Positions 53,013 through 63,580 of a stretch of 64,000 bases of DNA are shown here, one piece after another (position 1 is the stretch's first letter; every line of letters begins with the position of its first letter). Source of the DNA: Leisingera sp. NJS204 (lineage in GTDB: Bacteria > Pseudomonadota > Alphaproteobacteria > Rhodobacterales > Rhodobacteraceae); the NCBI RefSeq assembly GCF_004123675.1, contig NZ_CP035417.1, positions 3,773,501 to 3,837,500 of the forward strand, read 5' to 3'. The notes below the pieces were generated by a model that saw only the letters and a list, made by a program, of their open reading frames with translations, searched no databases and was not told where the DNA came from. Both the position numbers and the translations under genes were made by a program.

Positions 53013-54302
53013 TCAAACAATAACGTCCAGCCGTTCCTGAGAACCGACGCCGAACACTTGCTTGTAGCGCGCAATCTCCTTTGCAGGCCCCATTGCCTTT
53101 TCCGGATTGTCCGACAGTTTCACGGTCGGCCGGCCATTGGCGGCAACCGCCTTGCAGACCAGCGAAAACGGCGCCAGCGCGTTATCCTTCACCAGCCCGC
53201 GGAAGTCGTTGGTCAGCAGCGTGCCCCAGCCAAAGGACACCTTGGTGCGGTCCGAGAACTGCGCGTGCAGCTCCTGGATCTGCTGCACGTCGAGCCCGTC
53301 GGAAAAGATCACCCGTTTCTCCGCCGGATCCTCGCCGCGGTCCTGCCACCAATTGATCGCAACCTCCGCGCCCTTGGCCGGATCGCCGCTGTCGATACGG
53401 ATGCCGGTCCAGCCGGCCAGCCAATCGGGCGCACGGTCCAGGAAGCCTTGGGTGCCGTAGGTGTCGGGCAGGATGATGCGCAGGTTTCCCTCGTGCTCGT
53501 CATGCCAGTCGGACAGAACGTCATAGGGCGCTTGGGCCAGCTTCGCGTCATCTTCAGCCAGCGCGGAATAGACCATCGGCAGCTCATGGGCATTGGTGCC
53601 GATCGCCTCCACTTCGCGGCGCATCGCGATGAGACAGTTGGAGGTGCCGGTGAATTTACCGCCCAGCCCCTCGTGCATCGCCTGCACGCACCAGTCCTGC
53701 CACAGGAACGAGTGCCGCCGCCGGGTGCCGAAATCGGCGATGGTCAGCCCGTCCACGTCCCGCAGGCGATCGATCTTTTCCCAGACTTTGGTCATGGCAC
53801 GGGCATAGAGCACTTGCAGCTCAAACCGGCCCATGCTGTTGATCACCGCACGGCTGCGCAGCTCCATCAGCACCGCCAGCGCCGGGATTTCCCACAGCAT
53901 CACTTCATGCCATTTGCCCTCGAAGGTCAGCTCATACTGATCGCCCCTGCGTTCCAGATGATAGGGCGGCAGGCGCAGGCCCTCGAACCATTCCATGAAG
54001 TCAGGGCGGAACATCTGCCGCTTGCCGTAAAAGGTATTGCCGCGCAGCCAAGTGCTTTCACCGCGGCTGAGCGACAGCGAGCGGATGTGGTCGAGCTGTT
54101 CGCGCAGCTCGCCCTCGTCGATCAGCCGGGCCAGCGGCACCTGCGCGGAACGGTTGATCAAGGAGAAGGTCACTGTCGTGTCCGGCTTGTTGCGAAACAC
54201 CGACTGGCACATCAGAAGTTTGTAAAAATCCGTATCAATCAGCGACCGGACAATCGGATCGATTTTCCATTTGTGATTGTAGACGCGGGTTGCAATATCC
54301 AC
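53013..54302 (-). CDS. pncB: Nicotinate phosphoribosyltransferase
   Basis: A 429-residue NAD-salvage enzyme that joins nicotinate to PRPP. It has SLIDTDFYKLLMCQSVF near the start, FGTRRRHSFLWQD (phosphoribosyl and His-phosphorylation region), the GTSNCL loop, and IRIDSGDPAKGAEVAI with VIFSDGLDV. The family active His is in RRRHSF. It starts with GTG at 54302. pncA, the step before it in the pathway, lies on the same strand upstream, separated by a sensor kinase. Confidence 0.95.
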   Translation of the reverse strand: MDIATRVYNHKWKIDPIVRSLIDTDFYKLLMCQSVFRNKPDTTVTFSLINRSAQVPLARLIDEGELREQLDHIRSLSLSRGESTWLRGNTFYGKRQMFRPDFMEWFEGLRLPPYHLERRGDQYELTFEGKWHEVMLWEIPALAVLMELRSRAVINSMGRFELQVLYARAMTKVWEKIDRLRDVDGLTIADFGTRRRHSFLWQDWCVQAMHEGLGGKFTGTSNCLIAMRREVEAIGTNAHELPMVYSALAEDDAKLAQAPYDVLSDWHDEHEGNLRIILPDTYGTQGFLDRAPDWLAGWTGIRIDSGDPAKGAEVAINWWQDRGEDPAEKRVIFSDGLDVQQIQELHAQFSDRTKVSFGWGTLLTNDFRGLVKDNALAPFSLVCKAVAANGRPTVKLSDNPEKAMGPAKEIARYKQVFGVGSQERLDVIV

Positions 54303-54364
54303 CGGCAGCCTCGTGCATAAGGGTCACTGATTGATAGGATAGCGCGCCTGCAGGAGCAAGGAAA

Positions 54365-56632
54365 TCAACCCGCGCGGCGGGCTTGTGCTTGCGGTGCCAA
54401 TTGGCCCAGAACCTCCAAAAGCACACCCCGGTTGATCGGCTTGCTCATAAAGTTATCCATGCCGGCATCCAGGCAGGCCTTACGGTCAGACTCAAAGGCG
54501 TTGGCGGTCAGGGCCACAATGGCCGGCTGCGGGCGGGCCCTGGCCCGGATCATCCGGGTGGCCTCCAGCCCATCCATTTCCGGCATCGACATATCCATCA
54601 GAATGATATCGGGCGCAAAATCCTCAAAACGCGCCACTGCCTCGCGGCCATCCTTGGCAAAGGCCAGCTCTACCGGGACGGATTGCAAGAATTTTTCAAT
54701 CAGCACCCGGTTCACCGCGTTGTCCTCGGCCACCAGAACCCGCAGGCCGTCCAGTGCGGGGGAACCGTCCGGATAGGCCGGTGCCGCGGGCGCCTTTTCG
54801 GGTTCGGGCTGAGGTGTTTGCAACTGCAGCCGCACCGTAAAACAGGACCCCAAGCCCGGTTCCGACGTGACCGTGATACTGCCGTCCATCGCTTCCGCAA
54901 TGCGGCGGGAAATGGCCAGCCCAAGCCCAGTACCGCCAAAACGGCGGCTGATTGCAGCATCCGCCTGAGAAAAACGCTCAAACACCGTGCCAAGCTTTTC
55001 CGCGGCGATGCCAATTCCGGTATCTGCAACCGAGAACACCAGGTCGCGGCCTGTCCCTGACGCCGCCGGTTCGGCATCCAGTGTCACCAGCACCCGTCCC
55101 TGATCCGTGAATTTGATCGCATTGCCGGTGAGATTCATCAGAACCTGCCGGATCCGCCGGTCATCCCCCCGCAGCAGGCTGGGCACACGACCGGTGATTT
55201 TCAGTACCAGCTCCAACTCTTTGGCGTCTGCCTGGGCCTGCAGCAGGCGGATGGTTTCCTCAAAACAGGCGTGCGGATCAAAATTGACCTGGCTGAGGTT
55301 AAGCTCCTCGGCATCCATTTGCGAAAAATCGAGCACATCATTAATCAGCGCCAGCAGGGTATCCGCCGAACTGAGGATGGTGTCTGTGTAAAGCGTTTGC
55401 TCTTCGTCCATGCTGCTTTCGCGCAGCAACTGGGCCATGCCGATCACACCATTCATCGGTGTACGGATTTCGTGGCTCATCGTGGCCAGAAAATCAGCCT
55501 TGGCCCGGGCGCCTTCCTCGGCAGCGATACGGGCCTGCTCCAGTTGCTGGGCATGTTCCTTGGCGGCGGTGATGTCCCGCTCCACTGCGATCAAGGTCTC
55601 CAGTTCGCCGGCAGCGTTCAGCATCGGCACCTGGCTGGTCTCGATCCAGACCAGCCGGCCGTCCTTGCATCGGTTGCGGACTTCCACCCGCAGAGGACGC
55701 GCATGCAGAACACTGTCTTGCAGCTTGCGGATTGTCTCAGCGTCCGTCTCGCCGCTGTTCAGCAGATCGCCGGGCAACTGACCCTGCGCTTCGTCAAAGC
55801 TGTAACCGGTGATGCGGGTGAAACTGTCGTTCACCCAGGTGATGCGCCCGTCGCGGTCCATCAGCATCACGCTGTCGTTGGCGCTTTCAGCAACCAGTGC
55901 CAGACGCTTGGCCTCCATCTTCTGGTCGGAAAGCCGGACATAGGCGGCTTCCAGTTCCTCCTGCTGGAGCGCCTGAGACAGCAAAGCGCTGCGGGTCCGG
56001 CTGAAATTGCGCCTGACATAGGTCAGAAACCAGAAAAAGGAGGCATAAAGAACTGCCAGCCCTGCCAGATGAAGGAAATACTCAGGTGCCAGAACCGGGG
56101 TTCCAACGATCTCCACAGCCAGAAAGGCAACCGGCAGTACCGCATAGGTGACAAGTCTGGTTATGACTGCAAGCGGATGATACGGCAGCACCAGCCCGGC
56201 ATTGATCGCCATCCCGGTAAGCAGACCGATTGTAAAAAGCGGCTCATTATGGGCGTGCGGCACCAATCCCGGCATTTCGACCCAGAACGGCACCGACGCG
56301 GCCGCGCCGAGCGCCAAGGCGTGCAAAAAGGCGGTCAGCGCCGTCAGCAGCCGCAGCCCCCCTTCGCTCATCCCGCGGCGGACCAGATGGTCTGCCTGGC
56401 GCAGCAGAAGGCAGTCCGCAACATCCCCGGCAAGCGCAATCGCAAACGCCAGCAGCGAATAGAGCGATGGTACGACCAGCCCAAGAACGGCAAAGGCAAA
56501 AAACATGAACAGCAGGCGGGCCCGGAACGCGCGGACACGGCCGCGGCAATAGCGCAACAGCAGCTCAAGCGAGCCGTATCGTTTTCTAAAGTTGGCCAGC
56601 GGTCCATTGCCGGTCCAGTCCGAAGTGTCCAT
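54365..56632 (-). CDS. Membrane hybrid sensor histidine kinase (PAS-HisKA-ATPase-REC)
   Basis: A 755-residue kinase. The N-terminal third has about five to six membrane helices (FMFFAFAVLGLVVPSLYSLL onward). A PAS domain follows (NDSVMLMDRDGRITWVNDSF), then HisKA with [11 protein letters not shown] (His387), ATPase [30 protein letters not shown], and one receiver with LMDMSMPEMDG (Asp680) and SKPI. No phosphotransfer partner is adjacent. The ATG at 56632 is used; a TTG precedes it. It stands 74 bases after pncA and 62 bases before pncB on one strand. Confidence 0.93.
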   Translation of the reverse strand: MDTSDWTGNGPLANFRKRYGSLELLLRYCRGRVRAFRARLLFMFFAFAVLGLVVPSLYSLLAFAIALAGDVADCLLLRQADHLVRRGMSEGGLRLLTALTAFLHALALGAAASVPFWVEMPGLVPHAHNEPLFTIGLLTGMAINAGLVLPYHPLAVITRLVTYAVLPVAFLAVEIVGTPVLAPEYFLHLAGLAVLYASFFWFLTYVRRNFSRTRSALLSQALQQEELEAAYVRLSDQKMEAKRLALVAESANDSVMLMDRDGRITWVNDSFTRITGYSFDEAQGQLPGDLLNSGETDAETIRKLQDSVLHARPLRVEVRNRCKDGRLVWIETSQVPMLNAAGELETLIAVERDITAAKEHAQQLEQARIAAEEGARAKADFLATMSHEIRTPMNGVIGMAQLLRESSMDEEQTLYTDTILSSADTLLALINDVLDFSQMDAEELNLSQVNFDPHACFEETIRLLQAQADAKELELVLKITGRVPSLLRGDDRRIRQVLMNLTGNAIKFTDQGRVLVTLDAEPAASGTGRDLVFSVADTGIGIAAEKLGTVFERFSQADAAISRRFGGTGLGLAISRRIAEAMDGSITVTSEPGLGSCFTVRLQLQTPQPEPEKAPAAPAYPDGSPALDGLRVLVAEDNAVNRVLIEKFLQSVPVELAFAKDGREAVARFEDFAPDIILMDMSMPEMDGLEATRMIRARARPQPAIVALTANAFESDRKACLDAGMDNFMSKPINRGVLLEVLGQLAPQAQARRAG

Positions 56633-56706
56633 CAATCAGCCTTGGCGTCTATCGGGGTGCCCGCACAGCATAGCAACGCCTTTATTAATATTTCGCCCCA
56701 ATCTCC

Positions 56707-57303
56707 TTAAGATTGCAGGATTATGTTATTGCTCTCCATTCTCTCCAGCGCCGCCTGCAGCGATCCGTCCAGATCAATGGCGCGGCAGGCCGCCAGCTCA
56801 ACCGTTACGGAAAAGCCTAGCCGCGCCGCATCCAGGGCAGTGAAGGCAACACAGAAATCAGTGGCCAGTCCAGCCAGGGTCAGCGCAGTGATGCCGCGGC
56901 TGCGCAAATACCCCTCCAGCCCGGTGGGGGTGGAGTGATCGTTCTCAAAGAACCCCGAATAGCTGTCGATCCCTGGCCGGAAGCCCTTACGGATGATCAG
57001 GTCGCCATCGGTGCGCAAACCCTTGCGAAATGCGGCCCCATCGCTGCCCTGCACGCAGTGATCCGGCCACAAAACCTGGGTGCCATAAGGCATTTCGGTC
57101 GTTTCGAACGAATCCTTTCCCGGATGCGAAGACGCAAAGGAGGAATGCCCCGCCGGGTGCCAGTCCTGGGTCAGGATCACGGCATCGAACCGGTCCATCA
57201 TGGCGTTTACGGGGGCCACCACCTCATCCCCGCCGGGCACGGCCAGCGCGCCCCCGGGGCAGAAATCATTCTGTACATCCACGACAATCAGAGCCTGGGT
57301 CAT
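56707..57303 (-). CDS. pncA: Nicotinamidase / pyrazinamidase
   Basis: A 198-residue isochorismatase-fold hydrolase that turns nicotinamide into nicotinate. The start MTQALIVVDVQNDFCPGGAL carries the catalytic Asp; metal ligands are in TQDWHPAGHSSFAS; the catalytic Cys is in GLATDFCVAFTALDA. AAGGAA precedes the ATG at 57303, so an upstream extension was rejected. Its product is the substrate of pncB, two genes downstream. Confidence 0.95.
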   Translation of the reverse strand: MTQALIVVDVQNDFCPGGALAVPGGDEVVAPVNAMMDRFDAVILTQDWHPAGHSSFASSHPGKDSFETTEMPYGTQVLWPDHCVQGSDGAAFRKGLRTDGDLIIRKGFRPGIDSYSGFFENDHSTPTGLEGYLRSRGITALTLAGLATDFCVAFTALDAARLGFSVTVELAACRAIDLDGSLQAALERMESNNIILQS

Positions 57304-57481
57304 CGGCAGTTCCTTTGCTGGGCACACAATATGTAGCGGCGGCGGCGGATCTTGGAAACTCCCGCCGGGAAGTTGCAAACCGGCGCAGCAATTAACATGC
57401 ATCCAAAGCCCTTATTTTACTGGCTCATCGACGGTGGTTCTTTCTCTTGAATTACCCGCGCCATGGTTCTAAGGGCGGGGT

Positions 57482-58393
57482 ATGTACACAATTGCTGCCC
57501 TCTATCACTTCACCCGTTTCCCCGATCCCGCCGCGATCCGTCCGGCGCTGCTGGAGCTATGCCAGGCGCAAGACGTCAAAGGCTCGCTGCTGCTGGCGCA
57601 GGAGGGGATCAATGGCACCATCGCCGGACCGCGCGCAGGTATCGATGCGGTGCTGGCCCATATCAAGGGCTTGCCCGGCTGCGCGGATCTGGACTGGAAA
57701 GAAGCCACCGCCGCTGAACCGCCCTTTGGCAGGATGAAGGTGCGGCTGAAGAAAGAGATCGTGACGATGGGCCAGCCGGACGTGGATCCGCTGGCATCTG
57801 TTGGCCATTACGTTGAGCCGGAGGAATGGAACGATCTGATCCGGCAGGACGATGTTGTCCTGATCGACACCCGCAACGATTACGAAGTGGCGATCGGCAC
57901 CTTTGAAGGCGCGATTGATCCCATGACCGAGTCGTTCCGCGACTTTCCGGCCTGGTGGGAAAAGAACAAGGACCGCTTTCACAACAAGCGGGTTGCGATG
58001 TTCTGCACCGGCGGCATCCGCTGTGAGAAATCGACCAACTACCTGCTGGGCCAGGGGGTAGAGGACGTCTATCACCTGAAGGGCGGCATCCTGCGCTATC
58101 TGGAGGAAATGCCAGCGGAAAACAGCACCTGGGAAGGTGAATGTTTTGTCTTCGACAACCGGGTGTCGGTCGGCCACGGGCTGGTGGAAGGCCCGCACGA
58201 GCTGTGCCACGGCTGCCGCCGCCCGATCCTGCCCGAGGACAAGGCGCGCCCCGGGTTTGAGCAGGGCGTCACCTGCCATCAGTGCATCGATCAGACCTCG
58301 GAAGAAGACAAGGCGCGGTTCCGTGAGCGGCAGAAGCAGATGATGCTGGCCCGCAAACGCGGCGCAGATCATCTGGGCAGCATCCCTCTGTAA
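57482..58393 (+). CDS. trhO: tRNA uridine(34) hydroxylase TrhO (rhodanese-like)
   Basis: A 303-residue enzyme that adds oxygen at the wobble uridine in tRNA (5-hydroxyuridine). An N-terminal UPF0176 domain ([13 protein letters not shown]) precedes a rhodanese domain with the active-site loop [14 protein letters not shown]. The C-terminus has two CxxC pairs, CHGCRRP and CHQCID, likely a zinc knuckle. It ends at a strong bidirectional terminator shared with the nap operon. Confidence 0.93.
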   Translation: MYTIAALYHFTRFPDPAAIRPALLELCQAQDVKGSLLLAQEGINGTIAGPRAGIDAVLAHIKGLPGCADLDWKEATAAEPPFGRMKVRLKKEIVTMGQPDVDPLASVGHYVEPEEWNDLIRQDDVVLIDTRNDYEVAIGTFEGAIDPMTESFRDFPAWWEKNKDRFHNKRVAMFCTGGIRCEKSTNYLLGQGVEDVYHLKGGILRYLEEMPAENSTWEGECFVFDNRVSVGHGLVEGPHELCHGCRRPILPEDKARPGFEQGVTCHQCIDQTSEEDKARFRERQKQMMLARKRGADHLGSIPL

Positions 58394-58413
58394 ACCGCCG
58401 GACAACAGACACC

Positions 58414-58450
58414 AAAAAAGGCCGCTGCACATCGAGGCAGCGGCCTTTTT
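58414..58450. terminator. Bidirectional intrinsic terminator between trhO and napC
   Basis: The perfect stem aaaaaggccgctgc/gcagcggccttttt has an 8-base loop and A/T tracts on both sides, so it can act for trhO (plus) and the nap operon (minus). Confidence 0.92.
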
Positions 58451-58474
58451 AGTTGTTTGCGGGGGCTGGCAGCG

Positions 58475-59143
58475 TCAGTCGCTGCTCAGACCCAGATAGC
58501 TGCGGGTGCTGGCCAGCAGGCCTTCGCCGTGGGCCGGGGCCAGCAGACCGGCATGATCTTCGCCTTCGGCGGCGCTCATGTCGGGCAGCTGGTGGGCGAT
58601 GCCTTTGTGGCAGCTGATGCAGGTTTTTTCGCCGGTGAACAGGAAGCGTTCATGCGCATCCGCAGCCCGTTTGGACTGGCGGGTGATGTCCATCGACTCG
58701 TCCGAGTGGCAGTTGCGGCATTCCAGCGAGTCGTTGGCCTCAAGCCGCGCCCATTCGTGCTGCGCCAGTTCCAGCCGGTGCTCCAGGAATTTCTCGCGCG
58801 TGTTGATGGTGCCGAAGATCTTGCCCCAGACCTCTTTGGAGGCCTGCATTTTGCGGGCGATCTTGTTGGACCATTGATGCGGCACGTGGCAGTCCGGGCA
58901 GGACGCCCGCACGCCGGAGCGGTTGGAATAGTGGATCGTCGGCTTCAGCTCCTCAAACACGTTGTCGCGCATCTCGTGGCAGCTGGTGCAGAAGGCCTCG
59001 GTGTTGGTGACCTCAAGCGCGGTGTTGAAACCGCCCCAGAAGATGATCCCCATCACAAAGCCGCCCATGGTCAGGAAGCCAAGCGAGAAGAAGGCGCTGG
59101 GGCGGGTGATGATCCACCACAGACGTTTTAAGAAACCCCACAT
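58475..59143 (-). CDS. napC: Membrane-anchored tetraheme cytochrome NapC
   Basis: A 222-residue quinol dehydrogenase that passes electrons from ubiquinol to NapAB. One N-terminal anchor ([19 protein letters not shown]) is followed by four heme sites: CTSCH, CPDCH, CRNCH and CISCH. Its ATG shares one base with the napB stop (TGATG). It is the last gene of the operon. Confidence 0.96.
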   Translation of the reverse strand: MWGFLKRLWWIITRPSAFFSLGFLTMGGFVMGIIFWGGFNTALEVTNTEAFCTSCHEMRDNVFEELKPTIHYSNRSGVRASCPDCHVPHQWSNKIARKMQASKEVWGKIFGTINTREKFLEHRLELAQHEWARLEANDSLECRNCHSDESMDITRQSKRAADAHERFLFTGEKTCISCHKGIAHQLPDMSAAEGEDHAGLLAPAHGEGLLASTRSYLGLSSD

Positions 59144-59628
59144 CAGTCAGACCCGCCCTGTTTCGAGTGCACGTAGTCCAGCACCTGATCGACATCGACA
59201 AACTCGTTTTCAACCAGCGGCCGGGCATTGGTCTGCACGACGTGGCACTGGGTGCAGAAATACCGCCGCGGGCTGATCGCGCCCAGCGTCTGGCCCTCGC
59301 GGTTCATGAAGTGGGTGACCGAGATCATCGGCGCCTGGCTGACCTCAACCGCGGTGCGGCTGTGGCAGGTCAGGCATTTGTTGGAATTGAGATCCACCTG
59401 ATAATTGTCGGTCTTGTGCGGGATCAGCGGCGGCTGATCCGGGTAGTTGCGCACCTGGCGGATGTCGGTGTTGACGATGCCGGGGATCTGGGTGGCTTCG
59501 CCCTGTTCACCCAGCGGCGCGTTGTTGCGCAGCGTGGCGACCTGATTCTGGGCAAAAGCTGGTGAAGCCATAAAGACCGGGGCCAGCAGGATCGGAGCGG
59601 CCAGGATGGCGAGACGGAGATGTTTCAT
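59143..59628 (-). CDS. napB: Periplasmic diheme cytochrome NapB
   Basis: A 161-residue electron-transfer subunit of nitrate reductase. The signal peptide ends at SPAFA-Q, and the two hemes are bound by CLTCH and CTQCH. The ATG at 59628 has GAGG upstream; an upstream in-frame reading was rejected. It lies 8 bases after napA. Confidence 0.96.
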   Translation of the reverse strand: MKHLRLAILAAPILLAPVFMASPAFAQNQVATLRNNAPLGEQGEATQIPGIVNTDIRQVRNYPDQPPLIPHKTDNYQVDLNSNKCLTCHSRTAVEVSQAPMISVTHFMNREGQTLGAISPRRYFCTQCHVVQTNARPLVENEFVDVDQVLDYVHSKQGGSD

Positions 59629-59636
59629 GACGGGCC

Positions 59637-62135
59637 TCACACTGCTTCGATACGGACTGCGCATTTCTTGTAGTCCGTCTGTTTCGAGATCGGATCGGTG
59701 GCATCCAGCGTGACCTTGTTGATCAGCCGGCGCGCATCGAACCAGGGCACAAACACCAGACCTTTGGGCGGCTTATTGCGGCCGCGGGTTTCAACCCGGG
59801 TGCGGATTTCACCGCGCCGCGAGATGATCCGCACTTCGGTGCCGCGCCGGAACCCCTGGGCCTTGGCATCGTCCGGGTGCATGTAGCACAGCGCGTCGGG
59901 GACGGCCTGATACAGCTCCGGCACCCGCTGGGTCATCGAGCCGGAGTGCCAGTGTTCCAGCACGCGGCCAGTGGCCAGCCATATCGGGTATTCCGCGTCC
60001 GGGCTTTCTGCCGGCGGCTCGTAGGGCAGCGCAAAGATCACCGCTTTGCCGTCGGGCTTGCCATAGAACTCGTAGTCCGAGCCCGGGGTCACATAGGGGT
60101 CTGAGCCTTCCTTGAAGCGCCAGCGGGTTTCCTTGCCGTCGACCACTGGCCAGCGCAGCCCGCGTTCCTCGTGGTAGCGGTCAAAGGGTGCCAGATCGTG
60201 GCCGTGGCCGCGGCCGAACTCTGCATACTCCTCGAACAGACCCTTTTGGAGATAGAAACCAAAGTCTTCGGATTCGTGGTTGCCGTACTCTTTGGCTTTC
60301 TCGGTCAGTTCAAACTGGTCAACCTTGCCGTTGGCAAACAGCACGTCGAACAGGGTCTTGCCTTTATACTCCGGGTTGGCGTCCAGCAGCTCGGCCGGCC
60401 AGACCTCATCGGTGGTGAAGCGTTTGGAGAACTCGGCCAGCTGCCACAGGTCGGACCTGGATTCACCCGGTGCATTGACCAGCTGGTACCAGAACTGGGT
60501 GCGGCGCTCGGCGTTGCCATAGGCACCTTCTTTCTCCACCCACATTGCGGCGGGCAGGATCAGATCGGCGGCCTCTGCGGTCACCGTCGGATAGGCATCC
60601 GACACCACGATAAAGTTGTCGGGGTTGCGGTAGCCCGGCAGCCCTTCCTCCATCATGTTGGGGGCGGCCTGCATGTTGTTGTTCACCTGCACCCAGTAGC
60701 AGTTGATCTTGCCATCCTTCAGGTCGCGGTTCTGTTTCACCGCGTGGGAGCCGACCCAGCCGGGCACGGTGCCTTCGGGCAGATTCCAGATTTTTTCAGC
60801 AAAGGCGCGGTGTTCGGGGTTCTTCACCACCAGATCCGCAGGCAGGCGGTGCGAGAAAGTCCCCACTTCGCGCGCAGTGCCGCAGGCCGACGGCTGGCCG
60901 GTCAGCGAGAACGGCGAGTTGCCGGGGGTGGAGATTTTGCCGGTCAGCAGGTGGATGTTGTAAAGCAGGTTATTGGTCCAGACACCGCGGGTGTGCTGGT
61001 TAACGCCCATGGTCCACAGCGACATGACCTTGGTGTCGGGATCGGCATAAAGCTTGGCGATCTTCTCCAGGGTCTCGGCCGGAACACCGGACATTTCCTC
61101 AGCTTTTTCAAGCGTGTATTCGGAGACGAATTCGGCGAACTCCTCAAAGCTCATCGGCTCGGAGCCGCCTGCCTTGTCGTTGTTCTCGGCGGCCTGCTCC
61201 AGCGGGTGCTCAGGACGCAGGCCATAGCCGATGTCCTGATTGCCACGGCGGAAGTTCACGTGTTTGCCGACAAAGTCCTTATGCACCGCATCATTCTGGA
61301 TGATGTAGTTGGCGATGTAGTTCAGGATCACCATGTCGGTCTGCGGGGTGAACACCGCCGGGATGTCCGCAAGATCAAAGCTGCGGTGGGTAAAGGTCGA
61401 CAGAACCGCCACCTTCACATGCGGATGGCTGAACCGGCGGTCGGTGATGCGGGTCCACAGGATCGGGTGCATCTCGGCCATGTTCGAGCCCCACAGCACA
61501 AAGGCGTCGGCGTTCTCGAAGTCGTCATAGCAGCCCATCGGCTCGTCGATGCCGAAGGTGCGCATGAAACCGCCCACAGCGCTGGCCATGCAATGGCGCG
61601 CGTTGGGGTCGATGTTGTTGGAACGAAAGCCCGCCTTCATCAGCTTGGACGCGGCATAGCCCTCCCAGACTGTCCACTGGCCGGAGCCGAACATGCCAAT
61701 GCCCTCGGGGCCTTTTTCGGCCAGGGTCTTCTTCCACTTCTCGGCCATGATATCAAAGGCTTCATCCCAGGAAACCGGGGTGAATTCGCCTTCTTTGTCA
61801 TATTCGCCATTGGTCTTGCGCAGCAGCGGCTGGGTCAGACGGTCGGCGCCATACATGATCTTCGAGAGGAAGTAGCCCTTGACGCAGTTCAACCCGCGGT
61901 TCACCTCGGCCTGGGTGTCGCCATGGGTGGCAACCACGCGGCCGGCCTTGGTGGCGACCATGATCGAACAGCCAGTACCGCAGAAACGGCAGGCCGCCTT
62001 GGACCATTTCAGCTCGGTCACATTGGCGTCGGTGACAAGGTTCTGTGCTGCCGCAGGGATCGGCAGGCCGGCGGCAAGTGCCGCAGCTGCGGCTGCCTGC
62101 GCCTTGATGGCGTCGCGGCGGGTAAGTCCGGTCAT
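59637..62135 (-). CDS. napA: Periplasmic nitrate reductase catalytic subunit NapA
   Basis: An 832-residue Mo-bis-MGD enzyme reducing nitrate to nitrite. A twin-arginine signal ([13 protein letters not shown], then an Ala-rich stretch) directs it to the Tat system. The 4Fe-4S site is [11 protein letters not shown] with the fourth Cys in LNCVKGY. The Mo-ligand Cys is in [15 protein letters not shown]. Length and motifs match NapA rather than Nas. It overlaps napD by ATGA. NapD normally binds the Tat signal to control cofactor loading. Confidence 0.97.
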   Translation of the reverse strand: MTGLTRRDAIKAQAAAAAALAAGLPIPAAAQNLVTDANVTELKWSKAACRFCGTGCSIMVATKAGRVVATHGDTQAEVNRGLNCVKGYFLSKIMYGADRLTQPLLRKTNGEYDKEGEFTPVSWDEAFDIMAEKWKKTLAEKGPEGIGMFGSGQWTVWEGYAASKLMKAGFRSNNIDPNARHCMASAVGGFMRTFGIDEPMGCYDDFENADAFVLWGSNMAEMHPILWTRITDRRFSHPHVKVAVLSTFTHRSFDLADIPAVFTPQTDMVILNYIANYIIQNDAVHKDFVGKHVNFRRGNQDIGYGLRPEHPLEQAAENNDKAGGSEPMSFEEFAEFVSEYTLEKAEEMSGVPAETLEKIAKLYADPDTKVMSLWTMGVNQHTRGVWTNNLLYNIHLLTGKISTPGNSPFSLTGQPSACGTAREVGTFSHRLPADLVVKNPEHRAFAEKIWNLPEGTVPGWVGSHAVKQNRDLKDGKINCYWVQVNNNMQAAPNMMEEGLPGYRNPDNFIVVSDAYPTVTAEAADLILPAAMWVEKEGAYGNAERRTQFWYQLVNAPGESRSDLWQLAEFSKRFTTDEVWPAELLDANPEYKGKTLFDVLFANGKVDQFELTEKAKEYGNHESEDFGFYLQKGLFEEYAEFGRGHGHDLAPFDRYHEERGLRWPVVDGKETRWRFKEGSDPYVTPGSDYEFYGKPDGKAVIFALPYEPPAESPDAEYPIWLATGRVLEHWHSGSMTQRVPELYQAVPDALCYMHPDDAKAQGFRRGTEVRIISRRGEIRTRVETRGRNKPPKGLVFVPWFDARRLINKVTLDATDPISKQTDYKKCAVRIEAV

Positions 62136-62410
62136 TGGGGGACTCCTTCTTCAATAGCGAGATCCTGCGCATCGCAGGTTTGATGAAAGACAAGCGCCGC
62201 GCTGGCGACGCCGTCGAGAAGCTGAATTCTGGCCAAGGCATCGCCGATGACCCGGTCGCTTTCGGCCTCGAACAGGACGACGATCTTGCCCGAGGGGTCG
62301 GCTTGCGAAATCTCGGCGCCAGCCATGGATTTGATGTCGGCAAGGACGGCCTCCATGTGTACAGGGTTGCTGCGCACCAGCAGGCTGGAAATATGGATCT
62401 CTTCTGTCAC
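62132..62410 (-). CDS. napD: Nap assembly chaperone NapD
   Basis: A 92-residue cytoplasmic chaperone for the NapA Tat signal. It begins with GTG at 62410 ([16 protein letters not shown]), overlapping the napF stop, and ends with an ATGA overlap to napA. The ferredoxin-like fold pattern IHISSLLV...GKIVVLFE fits NapD. Its start is too weak for simple ATG-based gene calling. Confidence 0.92.
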   Translation of the reverse strand: MTEEIHISSLLVRSNPVHMEAVLADIKSMAGAEISQADPSGKIVVLFEAESDRVIGDALARIQLLDGVASAALVFHQTCDAQDLAIEEGVPQ

Positions 62411-62922
62411 GCGGGCGTCCTTTGCTGGCGGGGATCGCAGAGTGCGATGGCATTGTTGGGACAGGTGGACAGGCAGGCACCGCAGCCGGTGCAGGCGCCG
62501 GGATCCACCTGAATGGCGCCGACCGGACGGACCGACAGGACCATCCGAAGGGCACGAGGGTCGCAAATGTCGGTGCACAGCTGGCAGGCGATTCCGGCGG
62601 CATTCAGGCAGCTGCTGGTGATCTCCACCGTCACCGGCCAGGGCGCTGGCTGTGCCAGATCGAACACCGCTTGCGGGCAGGCTTCGGCACAAGCGCCGCA
62701 AAATGTGCATTCGCCACCGTGGAAACTGATCCGCGGGCGGCTGCGGCTGTCGAATTCGATGATGTTCTCCGGGCAGCTCTCCACGCAGGCATTGCAGCCG
62801 GTGCACTGCGCCTGCACCCGGGCCTCATCCGTCCAGGGCGGACGGAATTCCGGATCCGGGCGGGCCACTTTCCCGGTCAGGAAGGCGCGCCGCGAGGGGG
62901 CTGTGCTGGCATGTGCTGGCAT
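62407..62922 (-). CDS. napF: Ferredoxin-type protein NapF
   Basis: A 171-residue iron-sulfur protein. Cysteine clusters CTGCNACVESCP, CTFCGACAEACP and CTGCGACLSTCP each bind a 4Fe-4S cluster; a further CQLCTDICDP is near residue 115. NapF helps assemble NapA in the cytoplasm. It follows napE by 12 bases. Confidence 0.95.
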   Translation of the reverse strand: MPAHASTAPSRRAFLTGKVARPDPEFRPPWTDEARVQAQCTGCNACVESCPENIIEFDSRSRPRISFHGGECTFCGACAEACPQAVFDLAQPAPWPVTVEITSSCLNAAGIACQLCTDICDPRALRMVLSVRPVGAIQVDPGACTGCGACLSTCPNNAIALCDPRQQRTPA

Positions 62923-62934
62923 TGGCCTGGCCTC

Positions 62935-63084
62935 TTACCCGGCCGGCGGTCCCAGGAAGATCTGGGAGATCCAGATGATCAGGCCGTATCCGCCGACCAG
63001 TCCCACCGCCAGCACCGGCGCCAGAACCACGGCAAGGAACAGGAAGGTGTTCCGCTCTTCGGCTTTGCTTGGCTGTTCGGACAT
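62935..63084 (-). CDS. napE: Small membrane protein NapE
   Basis: A 49-residue protein with one membrane helix (FLFLAVVLAPVLAVGLVGGY). AAGGAGG precedes the ATG at 63084; an upstream in-frame extension was rejected. It opens the napEFDABC order known from Paracoccus and related alphaproteobacteria. The role is accessory. Confidence 0.9.
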   Translation of the reverse strand: MSEQPSKAEERNTFLFLAVVLAPVLAVGLVGGYGLIIWISQIFLGPPAG

Positions 63085-63580
63085 TTTTTGTCCTCCTTGG
63101 CTCGTACAAATGTAGCGCAGCAAGCCGGCCGGAAAAGGCCGCATCTGATTCCGGTTTTCTGAACAGTGCCGCGTCGCTGGCAGGAGAATGCGCAGGACGG
63201 CCGTACTGCACTTTGATCTGAATCATTTCCCGGGCGGTAGATTTGGCAAAACCAAACATTCAAACAATCGAAATTAACGATATCAATATTTCCAGAGCGC
63301 TTCCAACCGCGAATGTCGCAATCCAATTTGGGACACGCCCATGTGTCTGTAATTGTTTGGGAAGTGCCGCCAGCCAGCCTCGTGGCGCTTGGCATGTGAA
63401 GGCGCACTGAATTTGATCATCACAATTGAGATGCCATTCGGACGCAGGTACCGGGGCCAGAAATACGCCTGCCGCGACGTGGCGTGTGAAGTCCTCGCAG
63501 CAGCGCTTATGCGCAAACCTATGGGCCAATCGCGCAAAGTTATGGGGATCGCGCACGGCTGCACGCGATCCTACACCCGA
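63085..63580. other. Gap between napE and gyrB
   Basis: It contains the FNR-like box at 63213-63226. Around 63250-63300 the sequence is AT-richer than the rest of the window. No start with a good ribosome-binding site was found; short open frames here are not convincing. Confidence 0.55.
63213..63226. promoter_or_regulatory. Candidate FNR/FnrL box upstream of the nap operon
   Basis: The sequence TTGAT-CTGA-ATCAT differs from the FNR consensus TTGAT-N4-ATCAA at one base. It lies 129 bases before the napE start. Oxygen control of nap by FNR-type regulators is established for several bacteria. Confidence 0.5.

Noticed and set aside
60171-62183. Plus-strand open frame of 670 residues opposite napA
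   Set aside because: Antisense shadow of a well-supported gene; no domain recognised.
63260-63564. Two overlapping minus-strand open frames of 93-98 residues upstream of nap
   Set aside because: No ribosome-binding site, no recognisable domain, and overlap with similar frames on the other strand.
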